A stretch of 64,000 nt of DNA from Phreatobacter sp. (GTDB lineage Bacteria > Pseudomonadota > Alphaproteobacteria > Rhizobiales > Phreatobacteraceae): positions 1-64,000 of the forward strand of contig NZ_JAEULY010000027.1 of NCBI RefSeq assembly GCF_016793595.1, in the 5' to 3' direction. A model generated the notes under the pieces. That model did not search any database, was not told the origin of the DNA, and saw nothing but the letters and a program-made list of their open reading frames with translations. This document shows, piece after piece, positions 16,857 to 24,498 of the stretch (position 1 is its first letter; the number at the start of each line of letters is the position of its first letter). Both the position numbers and the translations under genes were made by a program.

Positions 16857-17857
16857 GCGCGACCAGCGAGGCGCATGAGAGTGTCATGGGCTCCCTGATC
16901 GACCTCGATGCCCCCCGCCGCCTGGATGCGCGCGGCCGCGCGGCGGCCGCCCGGCAACCTGCCGCCCGTCTCCGCGCCGAGCGCCTCGACCACCACGGCG
17001 AGCCGATCCGCGAAGGCCCCGCCCGACGACGCGTCCGGCGCGATGGCGATGAAGAACTGCCCCGTCTTCGGAGGCCCCCCCGCCGGCCCGGAGAACGGGC
17101 TCGCCTGAATGCCCGGCGTCGCGCCGGCGAGACAGGCGGCAAAAACTTCAACCAGCAGCGCCGAACCGACCCCCTTGTAGCCTCCGGCCGGCACCATCGT
17201 CCCCTTCAGACCCGCCGCCGGGTCGGTGGTCGGCCTGCCCTCGGCGTCGAAGGCCCATCCCTCGGGGATCGCCTCGCCCGATCTCGACCGCTTGATGACC
17301 TCACTCTTCGCGACGACGCTGGCGCTCTGGTCGATGACGAAGCGCGCGCCGCCCGCCCCGTCGGGAACGGCGAGCGACCACGGATTGGTGCCGAGCACAG
17401 GCTTCCTCGCGCCCCATGGCGCGATCGACGCCGGCGCGTTGGTGAAGCCGAGGGCGACGAGACCGGCAGCCGCGATCCGTTCGGTGTGATAGCCGAGCAC
17501 GCCGCAATTGTAGGAGTTGCGGATGGCGAGGCTGGCAATGCCCTGCGCCCTGGCGGTGGCGATCAGTTCCGGCAATCCGAGATCGATGGCGGCATGGGCA
17601 AAGCCCGAGCCGGCATCGACCACAAGACCCCCCGGTGCCGGTTTCGACAGCGCCGGCTCCGCCGCGCCGATTACCTTGCCGCAGGTCAGGTGCTCGCAAT
17701 AGACCGGCAGGTACATCAGGCCGTGCGAGCGGATACCGTCGCGTTCGGCCCCGGCAATGCCGGCGGCGAGCGCCCTCGCCTGCGCTTCGCTCGCCCCGTG
17801 CCTGATCAGCGCCTCCGCTGCAAGCGCCTCGATCCCGGAAAGGCTCATTCGCGGCAT
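16853..17857 (-). CDS. Ldh/MDH-type NAD(P)-dependent 2-hydroxyacid dehydrogenase
   Basis: The 334-residue protein belongs to the malate/L-lactate/ureidoglycolate/sulfolactate dehydrogenase family (YlbC, AllD, ComC, DpkA fold), which is unrelated to classical LDH. Family marks include SHGLMYLPVYCEHL (the SHG(I/V)xR-type motif), IRNSYNCGVLGYHTERIAAAGLVALGFTNAPASIAPWGARKPVLGTNPWS and KGTMVPAGGYKGVGSALLVE. It reduces 2-oxo acids or cyclic imines such as pyrroline-2-carboxylate with NAD(P)H. Substrate class is undecided. It starts 11 bases after the M19 gene and overlaps the 550-residue unknown by four bases. Confidence 0.88.
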   Translation of the reverse strand: MPRMSLSGIEALAAEALIRHGASEAQARALAAGIAGAERDGIRSHGLMYLPVYCEHLTCGKVIGAAEPALSKPAPGGLVVDAGSGFAHAAIDLGLPELIATARAQGIASLAIRNSYNCGVLGYHTERIAAAGLVALGFTNAPASIAPWGARKPVLGTNPWSLAVPDGAGGARFVIDQSASVVAKSEVIKRSRSGEAIPEGWAFDAEGRPTTDPAAGLKGTMVPAGGYKGVGSALLVEVFAACLAGATPGIQASPFSGPAGGPPKTGQFFIAIAPDASSGGAFADRLAVVVEALGAETGGRLPGGRRAAARIQAAGGIEVDQGAHDTLMRLAGRA

Positions 17858-17868
17858 CAGCTCACCCC

Positions 17869-18861
17869 TCAGCCGCGAACGAACGCGCGGCGCATGAAGT
17901 CGATCCAGTTGTTTCCCATGATGCCGTCAGCCTCGGCAGCCGAGAAGCCCACCGCAACCAACCCCGCGCGAATGCCCGGAAGGTCGGCGTTGGAGCGGAA
18001 CCAGCCGGGTTGCGGCGGGAAGACCGGCGGCCCGTTCGGGTTCACGGCGGTCTGGAATGTCCAGCGTCCGTCGCGCATCCAGGCGACCACGCTGTCCGGC
18101 TGGTCCTGGCAGAGATCCGACCCGATGCCGATGCGGTGCGTCCCGAGCCGCTCGGCAAGGCGGGCGGCCATGGCGCAGAAATCCTCCAGCGTGCAGTCCG
18201 GGCCGCGCGCGAGGTGATGGGGATAGAGCGACAGGCCCAGCAGCCCGTCATGGGCTGCAAGCGCATCGATCACCCTGTCCGACGCGTTGCGCGCCGTGTC
18301 GCGCCACCAGCGCGGATTGGCGTGCGAAACGGTCACGGGCCGCGCCGAGCGCTCGATCGCCTCCACCGCCGTCCGCTCGCCGGCATGGGACATGTCGATG
18401 GCGATGCCGCAGCGGTTCATCTCTGCGATCACCTCGCGGCCCATCCGCGTGATGCCGCCATCCTCGTATTCCTGCCAGCCGGCGCCGAGCAGCGACTGGT
18501 TGTTGTAGGTCAGCTGGAGAAAGCGGATGCCGAGATCGGCCAGCACCTCGACGAGACCGAGATCGGCCTCGATCGGCGACGGGTTCTGGACGCCGAACAG
18601 GATGGCCGTGCGACCGGAGGCGCGCGCCGCCTCGATCTCCTCGACCGAACGCGCCTTCGCGATCAGGTCGCCATGTTCCGCGAAGCGCCGGTTCCAGGCG
18701 GCGATCAGATCGACCGTTTCGCGGAAATTCTCGTGATAGGCGACGGTCGCGTGCACGGCATCGACGCCGCCTGCCCGCATCTCCTCGAAGACCTTGCGCG
18801 ACCAGCGGGCATATTGCGCGCCGTCGATCACGAAGGGGCGGCCGGATCGATGTTCAGCCAA
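17869..18861 (-). CDS. M19 (renal dipeptidase) family protein with altered metal site
   Basis: The 330-residue protein has the M19 barrel, with FLQLTYNNQSLLG, AIDMSHAGERT, PVTVSHANPR and IGIGSDL. These keep the two His and the Asp of the second metal site. The usual N-terminal HxD is replaced by DGAQYARWS (13-21), and the bridging Glu of the GxEG motif reads GVQN. It is therefore not a canonical di-zinc dipeptidase and may bind one metal or act on another amide. No ATG fits; a TTG at 18861 has GGGG upstream and is the only reasonable start after an in-frame stop. It leads the four-gene operon with Ldh, the unknown and DUF3726. Confidence 0.8.
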   Translation of the reverse strand: MAEHRSGRPFVIDGAQYARWSRKVFEEMRAGGVDAVHATVAYHENFRETVDLIAAWNRRFAEHGDLIAKARSVEEIEAARASGRTAILFGVQNPSPIEADLGLVEVLADLGIRFLQLTYNNQSLLGAGWQEYEDGGITRMGREVIAEMNRCGIAIDMSHAGERTAVEAIERSARPVTVSHANPRWWRDTARNASDRVIDALAAHDGLLGLSLYPHHLARGPDCTLEDFCAMAARLAERLGTHRIGIGSDLCQDQPDSVVAWMRDGRWTFQTAVNPNGPPVFPPQPGWFRSNADLPGIRAGLVAVGFSAAEADGIMGNNWIDFMRRAFVRG

Positions 18862-18974
18862 ACGGCAATCCCCGTCTCAGGCGGTCTACCGGACGAGGCT
18901 AGGATAGCTGCATGCCGATGCGCCAGCCCCGACCGCCATGCATCGCCGCCGCTCAGGCATGCGCCGGCGCGGCT

Positions 18975-19781
18975 TCAGACGCCGCCGTAGGGCAGCGGCA
19001 GCGCGAACAGATGGTGGACGACCCGGTCGAGATCGTTGGAGAAGAACGGCTTCTTGAGCGACGCGGCGGGGGTCAGCACCGCATGCCGGTCGAGCGCCTC
19101 CTGATTGCCGGACATCAGGACGACGCGGACATTGCGGTTGTGGGCGCGCAGGATCCGCATGGTCTGTGCGCCGTCCAGGCCGGGCATGTTGAGATCGAGA
19201 AACACGATGTCGGCGGGCTGCTCGGCATAGAGCTCGAAGGCAGCGATGCCGTCGCCTGCCTCGACGATCTCGAAATTGAAGATCGAGCGCTGGAGAATGC
19301 GCCGGATGATCGAGCGGGCCGTACCGGAATCATCGACGATCAGCACCCGGCTTTGCCGGGATATCCGCTCGTAGGTCGACAGGACCCGCTTGATGTCCTG
19401 CGAGCCGAACGGCTTGACCAGATAGTCATAGGCCGAGAGCCTCCGCATCCGCGCGATCTCGGCGGCGTCCGATGTCACGGAGATCACCGCGAAGAACGGC
19501 ATGCGCGCGTCCGCCTGAATGCGCTTGACCACTTCGGCGCCGTTGATCTCCGGCATGGCGAGATCCACGAAGGCGATATCGATCCGATCGCGCGACAGCG
19601 CGTCGAGAGCGCTTTGCCCGTCGCCGGCCTCGATGATGGTCAGATCGGATGCGAAGTCGCGGATTCCGGACCGGACGACATTGCGCCAGAAGCCTGAATC
19701 CTCGGCCACCATGATCCGCCAGGTTCCTGCTTCGACCCAGTCCAGATCGGCGGACGAAACCGCCTTGCCCAAAACCGTCAT
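18975..19781 (-). CDS. Double-receiver response regulator (REC-REC)
   Basis: The 268-residue protein contains two receiver domains and no output domain. The first (about 20-135) has acidic AEDS (26-29), phospho-acceptor D73 in FVDLAMPE and K123 in VKPF. The second (about 144-262) has VDDS (149-152), D196 in FLDLNMPG and a late KKPF. Both appear competent for phosphorylation. Such REC-REC proteins relay signals by protein contact, often in chemotaxis-like or cell-cycle networks. It is a single gene; no histidine kinase lies next to it. Confidence 0.9.
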   Translation of the reverse strand: MTVLGKAVSSADLDWVEAGTWRIMVAEDSGFWRNVVRSGIRDFASDLTIIEAGDGQSALDALSRDRIDIAFVDLAMPEINGAEVVKRIQADARMPFFAVISVTSDAAEIARMRRLSAYDYLVKPFGSQDIKRVLSTYERISRQSRVLIVDDSGTARSIIRRILQRSIFNFEIVEAGDGIAAFELYAEQPADIVFLDLNMPGLDGAQTMRILRAHNRNVRVVLMSGNQEALDRHAVLTPAASLKKPFFSNDLDRVVHHLFALPLPYGGV

Positions 19782-19924
19782 GGCAAGTCTTCAATCAGGG
19801 CGCCGTGCGATACCGGGCCGGCGCCGCCGCCCGTTCGCCAACCATGGGAGGGACGGGTTAAGGTAGAGCTAACCTTTCGTTCGGGCTCCTTCTGATCTCC
19901 GGTGGAGCATTCCAAGGGATTGTC

Positions 19925-20473
19925 ATGTCAGGGCAAAAATTTTCGCATCGGGATGTCGTGAGCTTCTGGCGCGACGCGGGCCACGATGCGTGGTTCACCA
20001 AGAGCGAGAATTTCGACCGGCGGTTTCGCGACACCTTCCTCGACGCGCATTTCGCCGCGGCGCGCCGCGAACTCGATGACTGGCGCACCTCTCCAGACGG
20101 GCTTCTGGCGCTGCTGATCCTGCTCGACCAGTTCCCGCGCAACGCCTTCCGTGGCACCGGCCACATGTATGCGACCGACCCGCTGGCACTCTCCATCGCG
20201 CGCGAAGCCGACAACGCCGGTGCGGACGCCGGCATCGATCCGGCGCTGCGCGTCTTCCTGTACCTGCCGTACTCCCACGCAGAGGATCTCGCCTGCCAGC
20301 ACCGCGCGGTCGAACTGAACCAGCGCATCGGCATGCCTTATCTCGACCATGCGCTCGGCCATCGTGCCATCGTTGAGCGCTTCGGCCGCTTTCCGCATCG
20401 CAACCGCATGCTCGGGCGCGCCTCGACGCCTGCGGAACTGGCCTTCCTCGACGACGGCGGCTTTGCCGGCTGA
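19925..20473 (+). CDS. DUF924 family protein
   Basis: The 182-residue cytosolic protein is a complete DUF924 member, with VVSFWRDAGHDAWF at the start and the diagnostic LLILLDQFPRNAFRGT (near 60-75). FLYLPYSHAEDLACQ and YLDHALGHRAIVERFGRFPHRN follow in the second half. The family forms an alpha-helical repeat-like fold with no confirmed enzyme activity. AAGGGA lies before the ATG. It is divergent from the REC-REC gene across 143 bases and convergent with kdpE. Confidence 0.9.
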   Translation: MSGQKFSHRDVVSFWRDAGHDAWFTKSENFDRRFRDTFLDAHFAAARRELDDWRTSPDGLLALLILLDQFPRNAFRGTGHMYATDPLALSIAREADNAGADAGIDPALRVFLYLPYSHAEDLACQHRAVELNQRIGMPYLDHALGHRAIVERFGRFPHRNRMLGRASTPAELAFLDDGGFAG

Positions 20474-20499
20474 CGCATGGCGCCGGCTCCACGCGCACC

Positions 20500-21192
20500 T
20501 CAGGCCAGCCGGTAGCCGACCCCCGGCTCGGTCAGGATGAAGCGGGGGTCCGCAGCGTCGTCGCCAAGCTTGTCGCGGATATGACCGACGGCGATGCGCA
20601 GGTAATGCGTGTCGTCGAGATGCGCCGGCCCCCACACCGTCGAGAGCAACTGGCGGTGGGTCACCAGCCTGCCCTGAAACCGCGCCAGCAGCGCCAGCAC
20701 GTCATATTCCTTGCGCGTCAGCTTCACCTCGCGCCCGCCGATCGTCACGAGCCGGCGCGCGAGATCGACGGACAGATCGCCTATCGCGACCGCCGGTGGC
20801 TCCGTATCGGCCCGGCGGCGGCTGCGCACGAGCGCGCGCAGGCGCGCGAGGAGCTCGCCGGTCGCGAACGGCTTGGTCACGTAGTCGTCCGCGCCGGCAT
20901 CGAGAGCCGCGATCTTCTCGGCCTCGCCGTCGCGCACCGAAAGGATCAGGATCGGCACCTGCGACCATTCGCGGATGGCGGCGACCACCGCCTTGCCGTC
21001 CATGTCGGGCAGGCCGAGATCGAGGACCACGACATCGGGCGCGGCCGTCGCCGCCCTCTCGATGCCTTCGCGGCCGCGCGCCGCCTCCTCCATGGCAAAG
21101 CCGGCGCTGCCGAGGGCGATGGCGAGAAAGCGGCGGATCGGCGCCTCGTCCTCGATCACCAGCACGCGATGGGCTTCGGCGGTCTCCGTCAT
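20500..21192 (-). CDS. kdpE: Potassium-operon response regulator KdpE
   Basis: The 230-residue OmpR-type regulator has a receiver domain with the VIEDEAP acidic pocket near 11-17, phospho-acceptor Asp in VVLDLGLPD and VTKPF. The C-terminal winged helix contains LTRKEYDVLALLARFQG and YLRIAVGHIRDKLGD. It is the partner of KdpD and activates the kdp genes under potassium limitation. The start overlaps kdpD by ATGA. It is the last gene of the kdp operon, so it is co-transcribed with the structural genes. Candidate binding repeats lie upstream of the operon. Confidence 0.95.
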   Translation of the reverse strand: MTETAEAHRVLVIEDEAPIRRFLAIALGSAGFAMEEAARGREGIERAATAAPDVVVLDLGLPDMDGKAVVAAIREWSQVPILILSVRDGEAEKIAALDAGADDYVTKPFATGELLARLRALVRSRRRADTEPPAVAIGDLSVDLARRLVTIGGREVKLTRKEYDVLALLARFQGRLVTHRQLLSTVWGPAHLDDTHYLRIAVGHIRDKLGDDAADPRFILTEPGVGYRLA

Positions 21193-23891
21193 TTCGCTTC
21201 GTCCGGCACGACCGCCTCATCCGCCCGCGGCAGCACGATCGCGATGGCGGTTCCGCGGCCGGCCGGCCCCGCCTCGGCGGTGACCCTGCCGCCATGGGCT
21301 TCCACCAATCCGCGCACGATGGCAAGACCGAGCCCGGTCCCGGCCGGCGCTCCGTCGCCCTTCGAGACGCGGTAGAACAGGTCGAACACCTTCTCGCGAT
21401 CGGCCGGCGGAATGCCCGGACCCTCGTCGGAAATGGTCAGCGTGACGGTGTCGCCGGTATTGGCGGCCCTGACGCCGATGCTCGTGCCCGCCGGCGCATA
21501 TTTCGCCGCGTTCTCGATGACATTGGCGACCGCCTGCCCGATCAGCACGGGATCGGCCAGCACAGGGGCAAGATCGCGCGGCATATCGACCGCAAGGGTA
21601 TGACCGGCGATGGCGCGTTGCAGATCGCCGCGCACCCGTCCGACGATCTCGCGCAGGTCGATCGCCGCCCGCTTCGGTTCCAGCGCGCCATGGCCGAGCC
21701 GCGTCATGCCGAGCAGGTTCTGTACATAGCGATCAAGACGCCGCGCCTCGTCGAGCGCGGTGGCCGCGAGTTCGCGGCGGTCGGCGGGGCTCAGCGCCTC
21801 GTCGCCCTCGGCAATTCCGGTGACCGCGCCGATCACCGTCACCAGTGGCGTTCGGAGGTCGTGGCTGACCGAATTGAGCAGCGCCGCCCGCAGCTTCTCT
21901 CCCTCCGCCTTGACGCGTGAATCCTCAAGGTCAGCGGCAAGTGTGAACCGCTCCAGCGCCACCGCGACCTGGTCCTCTACGGCCAACAGCAGGCGCTTGG
22001 TCTCCGGATCGAGCCCGGCACCGCGCTCGCGGAACTGCACGCCGATGACGCCGAGCGGCGCGCTTGCGGTCGCCAGCGGCACGAACAGCCATTCCGAGGT
22101 CGGCAAGGTCGTCGTCCCGGCGCCGGCCGGTTCGTTCTTCTCGAAGGCCCAGCGGGCAGCGCCCTCCGACTTGGCGTCCAGTTCGTCGATGGCGGGATGG
22201 CCCTGAACCTGTTCGAGCGTTCCTGATGCATCGGGCATCAGGATCAGCGAGCGGCAGTTGAGCGTCGCGGCGATATGCGCCGCGGCGGCCCAGAGCACGT
22301 CGTCGGCCTTGCGGGCCGAGGCGATCTTGCGGGCGAAGGCGTAGAGCGTCTCGGTGCGCCGCTGCGCCGCCCGCATCGAATCGACCTGCGCCTTGAGCCG
22401 GCTCGCCAGCGTACCCGTGAAGACCGCGCTGACCAGGAAGACGAGCAGCGCCACCACCGCCTCGTCCTGCTCGACCGCGAACGAGTAGTAGGGCGTCGTG
22501 AAGAAGAAATTGTAGGTGAGGAAGCCGAGCACGCTGGCGGCCAGCGCCGCCGCCAGCCCGCGCCGGAACGCGACGACTGACACGGCAACGAGATAGATGA
22601 CGGCCAGCGAGGCCAGCGGCACAAAGGACGCGAGAGGCCATGCGATGATCGTCGATGCGGCCATCGCCGCCGCGGTCTCCGCGAGGATCGGCCCCCATTG
22701 GCGCCAGCGCGGCAGGTCCGCGGCCGCAAGGATGCGCCGGCGCTCGATCCGGGCATGCTGGGCGACGACCGTCACCTCGAAATCGGTCGCCCGGTCGAGG
22801 ATGCGGTCGGATACCGGCTCGCGCAGGTAGCCGAAGGGCCAGCGCCGACGCGGCCGCCCGATGACGATGCGCGTCACGTTGCGGCTGCGCGCGAAGGCCA
22901 GCACCTCGGATGCCGCATCCGATTCCGAATGCAGCGTCACCGGCTCGGCGCCCAGCGTCTCGGCAAGGCGCAGCGCCTCGAGGGTTGCGGCGCGCGCCTC
23001 CTCCCCGAGCGCCTCGTGACGCGGCGTGACGACGGTCGCGACGATCCACGGGATCTTCGCGCGGTCGGCCATGCGCTTCCCCGCGCGCACGAGCGCGCGC
23101 GCGATGGGCGCCTCGTTGATGCAGACCAGCAGGCGCTCCTGCGTCGGCCAGGGGCCCTTCACCGCATTGGCCTGCATATAGGTCAGCATGTCGGCATCGA
23201 CATGGCTCGCCGCGGTCCGCAGGGCGAGTTCGCGCAGCGCGGTGAGATTGCCCTTGGTGAAGAAGTTCTCCAGCGCCCGGCCGACCTGCTGCGGCACGTA
23301 GACCTTGCCCTCGCGCAGGCGGCCGATCAGCTCTTCCGGCGGCAGATCGATCAGCTCGATCTCGTCGGCCCGTTGCAGCACCTCGTCCGGCACGGTCTCC
23401 TGCACCCTGACGCCGGTGATACGCGCGACGACGTCGTTCAGGCTCTCGACGTGCTGGATGTTGAGCGTCGTGGTGACGTCGATGCCGGCGTCGAGCACTT
23501 CCAGCACGTCCTGCCAGCGCTTCGGATGACGCGAGCCGGGCGCATTGGTGTGGGCGAACTCATCGATCAGCGCAAGTTGCGGCCGGCGCGCCAGCAGCGC
23601 GTCGATATCCATCTCCTGCAGCGCCTGTCCGCGATAATCGACCGTGCGCCGCGGCAACTGTTCCAGGCTCGCCAGCAGACCCGCTGTCTCGCTGCGGCCA
23701 TGGGTCTCGACCAGCGCCACGACGACATCGCGGCCGGCCCGCTGGCGCACCCGGGCCTCCTCCAGCATGGCGAAGGTCTTCCCCACGCCCGGAGAGGCGC
23801 CGAGGAAGACCTTGAGCTTGCCACGCCCTGCCCGGCGCTGCTGGTCGAGCAGCGCTTCCGGGACCGGCCGGTCGGGTTCGGAGATTGGCAT
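21189..23891 (-). CDS. kdpD: Osmosensitive K+ channel histidine kinase KdpD
   Basis: The roughly 900-residue sensor has the full layout. The N-terminal KdpD domain has Walker A GASPGVGKT and Walker B-like ALIDEFAHTN. A universal-stress-type domain (VRAGKRMADRAKIPWIVATVV) follows, then four membrane segments near the middle. A GAF domain, the HisKA phospho-acceptor in SVSHDLRTPLV and an HATPase end (DEGPGIPP, GTGLGLAIVRGL) complete it. It phosphorylates KdpE when K+ is low. The ATG at 23891 is preferred over one 16 codons upstream because it avoids overlapping kdpC and keeps typical length. Confidence 0.95.
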   Translation of the reverse strand: MPISEPDRPVPEALLDQQRRAGRGKLKVFLGASPGVGKTFAMLEEARVRQRAGRDVVVALVETHGRSETAGLLASLEQLPRRTVDYRGQALQEMDIDALLARRPQLALIDEFAHTNAPGSRHPKRWQDVLEVLDAGIDVTTTLNIQHVESLNDVVARITGVRVQETVPDEVLQRADEIELIDLPPEELIGRLREGKVYVPQQVGRALENFFTKGNLTALRELALRTAASHVDADMLTYMQANAVKGPWPTQERLLVCINEAPIARALVRAGKRMADRAKIPWIVATVVTPRHEALGEEARAATLEALRLAETLGAEPVTLHSESDAASEVLAFARSRNVTRIVIGRPRRRWPFGYLREPVSDRILDRATDFEVTVVAQHARIERRRILAAADLPRWRQWGPILAETAAAMAASTIIAWPLASFVPLASLAVIYLVAVSVVAFRRGLAAALAASVLGFLTYNFFFTTPYYSFAVEQDEAVVALLVFLVSAVFTGTLASRLKAQVDSMRAAQRRTETLYAFARKIASARKADDVLWAAAAHIAATLNCRSLILMPDASGTLEQVQGHPAIDELDAKSEGAARWAFEKNEPAGAGTTTLPTSEWLFVPLATASAPLGVIGVQFRERGAGLDPETKRLLLAVEDQVAVALERFTLAADLEDSRVKAEGEKLRAALLNSVSHDLRTPLVTVIGAVTGIAEGDEALSPADRRELAATALDEARRLDRYVQNLLGMTRLGHGALEPKRAAIDLREIVGRVRGDLQRAIAGHTLAVDMPRDLAPVLADPVLIGQAVANVIENAAKYAPAGTSIGVRAANTGDTVTLTISDEGPGIPPADREKVFDLFYRVSKGDGAPAGTGLGLAIVRGLVEAHGGRVTAEAGPAGRGTAIAIVLPRADEAVVPDEAK

Positions 23892-23895
23892 GCGG

Positions 23896-24486
23896 TCAGG
23901 GCATCTCGGCATCGAGGGCGAGGTTGAGGGCAAGGACATTGACCCTCGGCTCGCCGATCAGGCCGAAACTACGCCCTTCCACGTTGCGTTGCACGAGGTC
24001 GCGCACGCGCTCCGCCGGCTTGTTGCGGGCGATCGCGACACGCTCGGCCTGAACCAGGGCGGCGGCCGGCGACAGATGCGGGTCGAGACCCGAGGCCGAA
24101 GCCGTCACGAGGTCGGCCGGAGCAGGCCTCGAGCCGAGAGCCGCGGCGCGCTCGCGAATGGCATCGGCCAGCGCCTTCGAGCTCGCCCCGAGATTGGAGC
24201 CTGACGACGAAGCAGCGTTGTAGGGCGCGTCGACCGTCTTCGACGGGTCGGCGGGATCAGCGGCCGATGTCGCCGACGGCCGGCCGTGGAAGTAGCGCGG
24301 GCTGGCGAAAGCCTGCCCGATCAGCTCCGAGCCGACGACCTTGCCGTCGCGCAGGACCAGCGAGCCATTGGCCTGTCGGGGCATGAGGCCTTGCGCGAAG
24401 CCGGTCATCGCCAGCGGATAGGCAAGGCCCGTCAGGAGGGTGAAGGTGAGCGTCAGGACGACGGCGGGACGGATGAGCGAGAGCAT
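23896..24486 (-). CDS. kdpC: Potassium-transporting ATPase subunit KdpC
   Basis: The 196-residue subunit has one N-terminal membrane helix (RPAVVLTLTFTLLTGLAYPLAMTGF) and a periplasmic domain. The family marks include GSELIGQAF, YFHGRPSATSAA, YNAASSSGSNLG and VTASASGLDPHLSP. It stabilises the KdpFABC complex and raises substrate affinity. It follows kdpB after 12 bases and precedes kdpD after four. Confidence 0.96.
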   Translation of the reverse strand: MLSLIRPAVVLTLTFTLLTGLAYPLAMTGFAQGLMPRQANGSLVLRDGKVVGSELIGQAFASPRYFHGRPSATSAADPADPSKTVDAPYNAASSSGSNLGASSKALADAIRERAAALGSRPAPADLVTASASGLDPHLSPAAALVQAERVAIARNKPAERVRDLVQRNVEGRSFGLIGEPRVNVLALNLALDAEMP

Positions 24487-24498
24487 GATGTCTGATCC

